Shown here in pieces: positions 6,040 to 10,154 of a DNA stretch of 10,154 nt. The notes beneath the pieces were generated by a model, which saw only the letters and a list, made by a program, of their open reading frames with translations, was not told the DNA's origin and ran no database searches. Where the stretch lies: contig JAQVHG010000059.1 of NCBI GenBank assembly GCA_028696365.1, positions 1-10,154 of the forward strand, given 5' to 3'. Origin of the DNA: Methanofollis sp. (lineage in GTDB: Archaea > Halobacteriota > Methanomicrobia > Methanomicrobiales > Methanofollaceae). A program made the translations under genes and the position numbers. Every line of letters starts with the position of its first letter. Positions within the stretch are counted from its first letter, which is position 1.

Positions 6040-6930
6040 ATGCTTACCCTCCAACCTGGCGGAATAACGGTCGGCGGGGTCGCTCTTCACAACCATCTCC
6101 TCCTCGCGGCCGGAGTGCTCGGGACGACCGGTGCGTCCCTCAAGCGGATGCTCAGGCTCGGGGCGGGCGGCGTGGTCACCAAGTCCATCGGGCCTGAGCC
6201 CAATCCCGGCCACCATGGTCCCTGCCTGGTCAGGACCGAGGGCGGGCTGCTCAACGCGATGGGGCTGCCAAACCCTTCGAAGGAGTTTGTGGGTGAGATC
6301 GAACCCCTCAAAAACGATCCTGTGGTCGTGAGCATCTATGGCAAGGACCCGGACGACTTCAAGGAGGTCGCCGGATGGTTTGCCGAAACGGCCCGCGGTT
6401 TTGAACTGAACGTGAGTTGCCCGCATGCCGCCGGCTATGGGGCGGCGATCGGGACTGACCCTGAGATGGTGCTCGAGTGCACGCGGGCGGTGGCCTCCTA
6501 TGGCCTGCCTGTCTGGGTGAAACTCACCCCGAATGTCACCGACATCACCACCATCGGCCTGGCCGCCGAGAAGGGCGGGGCGAGCGCGATCGTGGCGGTC
6601 AACACGGTGCGTGCGATGCGGATCTCCACCGAACTCCGCCGGCCTGTCCTGGGTTACCGGAGCGGCGGGCTTTCCGGCAAGGCGATCTTTCCCATCGCGG
6701 TGAAGTGTGTCTGGGACCTCTACGAAGCATGCTCGGTCCCGATCGTCGGGTGCGGCGGGGTGTCGACGGCAGACGACGTCGTCGAGATGATGATGGCCGG
6801 CGCCCAGGCCGTCGAGGTCGGGAGCGCGGTCGTCGACGATGTGCGGGTCTTCGAGCAGATCGCACGGGAGCTGTACTCAGGCGACGGCGTGGCGGCCGAG
6901 GAGATCGTGGGGGTGGCGCACCATGCCTGA
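6040..6930 (+). CDS. pyrD: Dihydroorotate dehydrogenase, class 1B catalytic subunit
   Basis: The FMN subunit that oxidises dihydroorotate to orotate in pyrimidine synthesis. The 296 residues from ATG 6040 start at LTLQPGGITVGG, the expected beginning of the barrel. Seen motifs are TKSI with K48, the substrate-binding NAMGLPN (72-78), ELNVSCPH with C127 as active-site base (Cys marks class 1 enzymes), VKLTPN with K161 (160-165), VNT (187-189), GGLSG (209-213) and GCGG (237-240) for FMN phosphate, and VGSAV (260-264). An upstream in-frame ATG at 6001 would place the promoter AT-box inside the coding region and is rejected. There is no Shine-Dalgarno sequence; a leaderless start is likely. The last 8 bases overlap pyrK, the partner subunit that marks the class 1B heterotetramer. 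Confidence 0.95.
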   Translation: MLTLQPGGITVGGVALHNHLLLAAGVLGTTGASLKRMLRLGAGGVVTKSIGPEPNPGHHGPCLVRTEGGLLNAMGLPNPSKEFVGEIEPLKNDPVVVSIYGKDPDDFKEVAGWFAETARGFELNVSCPHAAGYGAAIGTDPEMVLECTRAVASYGLPVWVKLTPNVTDITTIGLAAEKGGASAIVAVNTVRAMRISTELRRPVLGYRSGGLSGKAIFPIAVKCVWDLYEACSVPIVGCGGVSTADDVVEMMMAGAQAVEVGSAVVDDVRVFEQIARELYSGDGVAAEEIVGVAHHA

Positions 6931-7717
6931 CCTCCCGATGCTCCCGGTGCGGGTGACGGTCAAGGCGGTCGTCGAGGAGACGCCGTCGGTGCGGACCTTT
7001 TACTTCGAGCCCGCCGTCCCCTCTACCCCAGGCCAGTTCGTGATGGTCTGGGTGCCCGGCGTCGACGAGGTGCCGATGGCCCTCTCCTCGGCGACCTCGA
7101 TCACGGTCCAGCAGGTCGGCGACGCCACGACAGCGATGTTTGGGCTCAAGCCCGGCGACGCCCTTGGGATCCGCGGCCCGCTCGGGAACGGGTTCTCGGT
7201 GAGCGGCAAGACCCTGGCCATCGGCGGCGGAGTCGGGGCCGCCCCCCTCCTCCACCTCGCGGTGGAGGGGAAGGTGAGCACCTTCCTCCTTGGGGCACGG
7301 ACCGCCGACGAACTCCTCTTCGCCCCGGTGATCAACGCCTCGTCCAACCTGAAGATCGCCACCGACGACGGCACGGCCGGTCACCACGGGGTGGTCACCG
7401 ACCTGATGAACGAGGTCGACCTTGAGGACTACGACCACATCTGCGTCTGCGGCCCGGAGATCATGATGCTCAAGGTGCTCGAACGCCTCCATGCCGCCGG
7501 CGTCGCCGACCGCGGCCAGTTCTCTCTCCACCGCTACATGAAGTGCGGGATCGGGGTCTGCGGTTCGTGCGCCACCGACCCCCACGGCCTGCGGGTCTGC
7601 CGGGACGGCCCGGTCTTCACCGGCGCCGACCTCCTGGAGTCTGAGTTCGGGCGCTATGCACGGGACGCCACCGGCCAGAAGGTCGTCTTCCCGTGGGCGA
7701 AGAAAACTGAAGAGTGA
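6923..7717 (+). CDS. pyrK: Dihydroorotate dehydrogenase electron transfer subunit
   Basis: The iron-sulfur flavoprotein partner of PyrD, passing electrons from the FMN site to NAD through FAD and a 2Fe-2S cluster. The 264 residues contain an N-terminal FAD-binding barrel (about 8-95) with PMALSS (51-56) in place of the usual RxYS-type motif. A nucleotide-binding domain follows, with AIGGGVGAAPL (99-109) and CVCGPEIMM (174-182). The C-terminal cluster motif is C208-x4-C213-x2-C216-x9-C226, exactly the PyrK spacing type. Start ATG 6923 overlaps the pyrD end (ATGCCTGA), so the two are translationally coupled and probably made in equal amounts. In an anaerobic methanogen the final acceptor could be other than NAD, but the family norm is NAD. 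Confidence 0.94.
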   Translation: MPDLPMLPVRVTVKAVVEETPSVRTFYFEPAVPSTPGQFVMVWVPGVDEVPMALSSATSITVQQVGDATTAMFGLKPGDALGIRGPLGNGFSVSGKTLAIGGGVGAAPLLHLAVEGKVSTFLLGARTADELLFAPVINASSNLKIATDDGTAGHHGVVTDLMNEVDLEDYDHICVCGPEIMMLKVLERLHAAGVADRGQFSLHRYMKCGIGVCGSCATDPHGLRVCRDGPVFTGADLLESEFGRYARDATGQKVVFPWAKKTEE

Positions 7718-7725
7718 ACGAACAC

Positions 7726-7743
7726 TTTCTTTCTTTTTTTTTT
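7726..7743 (+). terminator. T-rich terminator of pyrDK
   Basis: Eight bases after the pyrK stop begins TTTCTTTC, followed by ten consecutive T (7734-7743). This is a strong intrinsic archaeal termination signal; no hairpin is needed or evident. Confidence 0.75.
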
Positions 7744-7827
7744 ATCTGAGCGCGGTGGGGTGGAGAAGGATGGTGGAGCGGAGCGGTTGTCTTCATGCGG
7801 GGGACTGTCTGGACAATCGCCGGCGGC

Positions 7828-7852
7828 GAGGGTTCGGGGAACCCGAACCCTC
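7828..7852. repeat. Perfect 11-bp inverted repeat (hairpin)
   Basis: Arms GAGGGTTCGGG (7828-7838) and CCCGAACCCTC (7842-7852) are exact reverse complements around the 3-base loop GAA. There is no T tract beside it, so it is not a standard terminator. It lies about 85 bases past the pyrK terminator and just upstream of repeat copy B. It could be a structured end of a transcript, a protein-binding dyad or the remnant of a mobile element. Confidence 0.8.
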
Positions 7853-7864
7853 GTATTGTGGGGA

Positions 7865-7982
7865 TAGAGGCAGGACGGCAATCTCTATTTCATAGTCATT
7901 GATGATGCCTTCCAGGCCCTATCGCCATCCCAGGGGTCCGAGTGGCACTCGCCCCCGGCATGAGCTTGCGGGAAGGCACGTC
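7865..7982 (+). repeat. Intergenic repeat family, copy B
   Basis: One of the two best copies. It carries an outer arm GCCTTCC (7907-7913), CCCTATC, the block CATCCCAGGGGTCCG (7926-7940, identical in copy C), a central hairpin CGAGT-GGC-ACTCG (7939-7951), CCCCCGGC, and the closing block GGGAAGGCACGTC (7970-7982, identical in copy C). Upstream, TAGAGG and CATAGTCATTGAT are shared with copy A, so the full unit may be about 115-120 bases. The outer arms are inverted with respect to each other (GCCTTCC/GGAAGGC). Confidence 0.65.
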
Positions 7983-8026
7983 GACCAAAACGAATGCCCC
8001 AGCAAAAAAACGAGGAATGCCAGAGT

Positions 8027-8092
8027 GATCTCTCGTATCGAGGGGAGATCCCCCGTCCTGGTCATGAAGATAGACGGGGGGCGGTATCCCGG
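8027..8092 (-). repeat. Intergenic repeat family, copy G (partial, reverse)
   Basis: On the - strand this stretch contains GTCTATCTTCATGACCAGG, then ACGGGGG and ATCTCCCC, matching the CTATCTTCAT-CC-AGG-GGGGG core of copy C. Two nested inverted pairs lie at its end: GATCTC (8027-8032) with GAGATC (8045-8050), and CTCG (8032-8035) with CGAG (8039-8042). It is less regular than B or C and may be a truncated or rearranged copy. Confidence 0.4.
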
Positions 8093-8111
8093 CATTCAGG
8101 ATCTTTTGTTC

Positions 8112-8185
8112 AGCCTTCCCCGCCCTATCTTCATCCCAGGGGTCCGGGGGCAGAGCCACCGGCACGGGATTTGGGAAGGCACGTC
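8112..8185 (+). repeat. Intergenic repeat family, copy C
   Basis: This copy has outer arm GCCTTCCC (8113-8120), CCCTATCTTCATCCCAGG and GGTCCGGGGG (together 8123-8150), a weakened central hairpin (GGC-AGA-GCC), CCGGCACGGG, and the closing GGGAAGGCACGTC (8173-8185). The inverted outer arms GCCTTCCC/GGGAAGGC are perfect over 8 bases. It shares 15 and 13 identical bases in two blocks with copy B, at nearly the same spacing (41 versus 44 bases). Confidence 0.65.
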
Positions 8186-8225
8186 ATCTGATCGGCCTCC
8201 CTCAATCGTAGAATCTTTCATGGAA

Positions 8226-8282
8226 TCTCGAGCCGGGGGTTTCACCCCCCAGACCCCCACGGACCGAGGATAGGCAGGGGCG
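8226..8282 (-). repeat. Intergenic repeat family, copy E (reverse)
   Basis: Read on the - strand, GCCTATCCTCGGTCCGTGGG and GGTCTGGGGGG lead into a hairpin with arms GGGGGT (8235-8240) and ACCCCC (8244-8249) around a 3-base loop, followed by CCGGC. The outer GGGAAGG arm is not clear. Together with C it forms an inverted pair about 40 bases apart. Confidence 0.5.
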
Positions 8283-8398
8283 GCGATGGAACACGATCCC
8301 CTCCGATTCTCTGGATTTAAAATGAGAGATCAAGCGACGAAAAATTTTCATCACGTATGCTTGAGGTGCGATCTCGCCTCATGCCGAATTCAACAGAG

Positions 8399-8434
8399 CC
8401 AAAAAAAGTCAAAGACAGGGGATCATGCTCCCCC
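8399..8434 (-). terminator. Hairpin plus T-tract terminator of panE-mobA
   Basis: About 25 bases past the mobA stop, the - strand can form a 5-bp stem (GGGGA at 8433-8429, TCCCC at 8422-8418; 6-base loop). It is followed by a run of seven T at 8407-8401. The T run alone is a sufficient archaeal signal; the hairpin may protect the 3' end. Confidence 0.6.
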
Positions 8435-8457
8435 GATCCACCTCATCGCTCCCCTTC

Positions 8458-9060
8458 TCACAACCGGTGCTCAATCTCGGCTTTGAACTCTTCGAGGTCG
8501 CTGATATGGTTGATATTGATGAAGGTGAGGAGGTCGGGGTCGACCGGCCTGAACGACTCGACAGGGACATAGCGGGGGTGGAGAGCCTCGATCATCGCCC
8601 GCAGCGAGCGGGACTCATGCTCGCGGAGGTACTCGAGAAGCGCGGAACGGCGGTAGACCGCATGGAGAGGTTCGAGCATCTCCCTGTTCCAACAGGGAAT
8701 CGCGGCATCGTAGCCCTCCATCATCCTGAAGAGCCCCTCGATCACCTTCCCGTTGATGCAGGGCATATCACAGGCGACGACAAAGAGTTCGTCCCCGTGG
8801 GCGGCAAGGGCCCCAGCATGGACCCCACCGATGGGGCCCATCCCTTTTCGCAGATCCTCGATGCACAGGACATCCTGGTACTGGGCAAAGCGCGTGCACT
8901 GCTCCTTATTCCTGGCGACGATGACGATCTCGTCGACGACCTCTCTGAGCGTCCCAAGGAGGCGGTCGATGAACGTCTGCCCGCAGACCTTGAAGAAATA
9001 TTTCTCCACCCCGCCGGCCCGACGCGCCTCGCCGCCCACCAGCACGATCCCGGTCCTCAT
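8458..9060 (-). CDS. mobA: MobA-like molybdenum cofactor guanylyltransferase
   Basis: A 200-residue NTP-transferase fold protein resembling MobA, which joins GMP to molybdopterin to make the guanine dinucleotide form of the Mo/W cofactor. Methanogens need this cofactor for formylmethanofuran dehydrogenase and formate dehydrogenase. The nucleotide-binding signature is VGGEARRAGGVEK (8-20), with G9, G10, R13, R14 and K20 in their expected places. MGPIGGVHAGA is at 74-84, the metal-binding CDMP with D98 at 97-100, PLHAVYRRS at 131-139, and the terminal FININHISDLEEF (180-192) matches the family's NxNT-x-DL ending. The first family residue is usually LAGG; here it is LVGG. ATG 9060 lies three bases after the panE stop with GAGG inside the junction. 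Transfer of another nucleotide (CMP, as in MocA) is a less likely alternative. Confidence 0.82.
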   Translation of the reverse strand: MRTGIVLVGGEARRAGGVEKYFFKVCGQTFIDRLLGTLREVVDEIVIVARNKEQCTRFAQYQDVLCIEDLRKGMGPIGGVHAGALAAHGDELFVVACDMPCINGKVIEGLFRMMEGYDAAIPCWNREMLEPLHAVYRRSALLEYLREHESRSLRAMIEALHPRYVPVESFRPVDPDLLTFININHISDLEEFKAEIEHRL

Positions 9061-9063
9061 TCC

Positions 9064-9981
9064 TCACTGCTCCAGGAGCGACTCACGGAAGTGCATCAAC
9101 CTGGTGATGCAGTCATTGTAGGGGGCATCAAGTTCATATTTTCGTGCCCTGGCCGCGATCTCTCCGTTCATGAAGTCGATCTCGGTCAGGTGCCCATGCA
9201 TGATGTCCTGGAGCATGGAAGCATGGTGCTCGGCGGTGCTCGGTACCTGGACGTCGTGGAGATAGGCAAGGTAGTCGTCGGCTGTCTTCCAGGGAACGCG
9301 GACACCCTCCCGCGCCATGACGGCATAAGCCTCCCTGACCACATGCTCGATGATCCCCCAGGGCATCGGGTGGAGGAGTTTGCCGTACGGCACATTCATC
9401 AGGGCGCCCAGAGGGTTGAGCGAGGAGTTGTACAGGGTCTTCGCCCAGAGGTCGCCCTTGATGTGATCGCTCCCCTCGACCGGAACCCCGGCCTTCTCGA
9501 CAAGGGCGACGAGGGCGTCCACCTTCTGGTCAGGACCGTCAGGGAACCGGCCAAGTTTCATCGGGCCCCCGACCACCGAGACATGGACGCGGGCATCGCC
9601 CCGCCACTCGAACCCGGTGATGATCGTGCCGCCGATGACCCTGGCGGTGTACTCGGCGATGATCTCCTCGTTCCCGATCCCGTTCTGGAGACTGACCGTC
9701 TCGGTGTCCTTGATCACGTCGGCGAACTGCTCGCAGATCGCACGGGTGGCAAGCGCCTTGGAGGTGATGAAGATGTAATCGTAGCGCTCGTCGGCGGGCA
9801 CCTCCTCAGAGGCCGAGAAGTGATGCGTCCCCTCGCCCCAGAGGCCGGTCAGCACAAGCCCGCGCTCGGCGATCGCATCGGCATGCCGCTGCCTGCAGAC
9901 GGCATGGACGTCACAGTAGTCAGAGAGCCTGGCGGCAAGGGAGAGTCCGACTGCACCGGCTCCGAGTATCAGCACTTTCAT
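9064..9981 (-). CDS. panE: 2-dehydropantoate 2-reductase (ketopantoate reductase)
   Basis: Reduces ketopantoate to pantoate in coenzyme A synthesis. The 305 residues from ATG 9981 begin with the Rossmann motif MKVLILGAGAVG (GxGxxG at 7-12). The cofactor/substrate residues of the ApbA/PanE family follow: SKA with K75, QNGIGNEE (99-106, N100), DLWAKTLYNSSLNPLGAL (177-194) with catalytic-type K181 and N185, and SMLQDI plus LTEIDFMNGEI (255-275), where E267 is the usual catalytic acid. Length is normal. An upstream in-frame GTG (10011) would add ten residues, but the Rossmann strand normally starts the protein, so it is rejected. No clear Shine-Dalgarno sequence is seen. mobA follows three bases later, so both are probably on one transcript. 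Confidence 0.92.
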   Translation of the reverse strand: MKVLILGAGAVGLSLAARLSDYCDVHAVCRQRHADAIAERGLVLTGLWGEGTHHFSASEEVPADERYDYIFITSKALATRAICEQFADVIKDTETVSLQNGIGNEEIIAEYTARVIGGTIITGFEWRGDARVHVSVVGGPMKLGRFPDGPDQKVDALVALVEKAGVPVEGSDHIKGDLWAKTLYNSSLNPLGALMNVPYGKLLHPMPWGIIEHVVREAYAVMAREGVRVPWKTADDYLAYLHDVQVPSTAEHHASMLQDIMHGHLTEIDFMNGEIAARARKYELDAPYNDCITRLMHFRESLLEQ

Positions 9982-10026
9982 GGAAGAATCGTTATAAATT
10001 ATGACACTCACGGCTCTTAATATGTC
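9982..10026 (-). promoter_or_regulatory. Possible panE promoter in the ogt-panE gap
   Basis: The 35-base gap and the end of ogt contain two TATA-like - strand boxes, AATTTATAAC (10000-9991) and ACATATTAAG (10025-10016). The first lies only about 15 bases from the panE ATG, too close for a normal TATA distance. The second, at about 39 bases, would leave a leader of roughly a dozen bases. The gene may instead be read through from ogt. Confidence 0.3.
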
Positions 10027-10154
10027 CGCTTTCCCCTCTCCATCGAGAGGAGTGCCTGCTTCAATTCAGGAGAGGGAGAGAACCCGCCGAGCCCGTCCTT
10101 TGCCACCACGCGGTGGCAGGGGACGATGAGCGGAGTGGGGTTGAGGCGCATCGC
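10017..10154 (-). CDS. ogt: Methylated-DNA-protein cysteine methyltransferase, C-terminal part
   Basis: The last 45 codons of an O6-alkylguanine-DNA alkyltransferase, which repairs O6-methylguanine by irreversible transfer of the alkyl group to its own cysteine. The fragment shows the family signature NPTPLIVPCHRVV, with the acceptor Cys in PCHR, followed by the conserved KDGLGGFS. It ends in MERGKRTY and a TAA at 10019-10017. The N-terminal part continues beyond the right edge of the window. It lies on the same strand as panE with a 35-base gap, so co-transcription is possible. The motif is diagnostic; only the sub-family name (Ogt versus MGMT) is uncertain. Confidence 0.92.
   Translation of the reverse strand, partial: AMRLNPTPLIVPCHRVVAKDGLGGFSPSPELKQALLSMERGKRTY

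Larger units (their letters stand above)
7744..8457. other. Gene-free convergent intergenic region rich in repeats
   Basis: Between the 3' ends of pyrK and mobA there are about 700 bases with no credible gene. Short frames on both strands overlap the repeats and encode low-complexity, Pro/Gly/Arg-rich peptides without family resemblance. The region holds a perfect hairpin (7828-7852), repeat copies B, G, C and E, and the mobA terminator. I recognise nothing at 8283-8398. Confidence 0.7.

Noticed and set aside
6599..7585. Open frame on the - strand opposite pyrD and pyrK (328 codons)
   Set aside because: Antisense shadow; the last third is almost pure Arg/Ser/Pro and the pyrDK reading is certain.
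7896..8273. Small protein genes on either strand within the repeat region
   Set aside because: The frames follow the repeat units, have no ribosome binding sites, and give Pro/Gly/Arg-rich peptides with no family resemblance.
7865..8282. CRISPR array
   Set aside because: The repeats are degenerate, differ in orientation and have unequal spacing; no cas gene is present.
9982..10011. GTG start adding ten residues to panE
   Set aside because: The Rossmann strand MKVLILGAGAVG is the normal N-terminus, and the extension is encoded by AT-rich, promoter-like DNA.
8425..10020. Long open frame on the + strand opposite mobA and panE (531 codons)
   Set aside because: Antisense shadow of two well-supported genes; low-complexity translation without recognisable domains.

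Overview
The window looks like chromosomal DNA of a methanogenic euryarchaeon, most likely a member of the Methanomicrobiales (Methanofollis/Methanoculleus-like). The grounds are a complete archaeal family B DNA polymerase, AT-rich TATA-type promoters with starts that lack Shine-Dalgarno sequences, T-tract terminators, an N-terminal HTH plus tandem PAS regulator of the kind common in these methanogens, and high-GC housekeeping genes. The genus is an inference; no 16S or methanogenesis gene lies in the window.

Layout. Positions 1-374 hold the 3' end of a broken cupin-like reading frame (-) and one copy of a GC-rich intergenic repeat. An HTH-PAS-PAS-PAS one-component regulator follows on the - strand (375-1772). 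A 608-base intergenic stretch (1773-2380) carries its AT-rich promoter region and two more repeat copies. Next comes a tightly packed - strand operon read right to left: mdh (5988-5122), polB (5122-2669, joined to mdh by a TAATG overlap) and a small DUF1294 membrane protein (2662-2381), whose ribosome binding site contains the polB stop codon. Divergent from mdh, and separated from it by only 51 bases, is the + strand pair pyrD-pyrK (6040-7717), overlapping by 8 bases and followed by a T10 terminator.

A 714-base gene-free stretch (7744-8457) between convergent pyrK and mobA holds a perfect 11-bp hairpin and four repeat copies, in both orientations. The right end is a - strand cluster read right to left: the C-terminal 45 codons of an O6-alkylguanine-DNA alkyltransferase (10154-10017, cut by the window edge), ketopantoate reductase panE (9981-9064) and a MobA-like molybdenum cofactor guanylyltransferase (9060-8458).

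Functionally these are housekeeping genes: the malate/oxaloacetate step of the partial reductive TCA route, genome replication and proofreading, pyrimidine synthesis (class 1B dihydroorotate dehydrogenase with its FAD/2Fe-2S subunit), CoA synthesis, Mo/W cofactor maturation and alkylation repair. I see no defence system, CRISPR array, transposase, tRNA or rRNA. The most unusual feature is the dispersed repeat family: about seven degenerate copies confined to intergenic DNA, with a central hairpin that appears to be kept by paired changes and, in the best copies, outer inverted ends GCCTTCC/GGAAGGC. A second point of interest is the compact mdh/pyrD spacer, where one AT-rich box may serve two leaderless transcripts.
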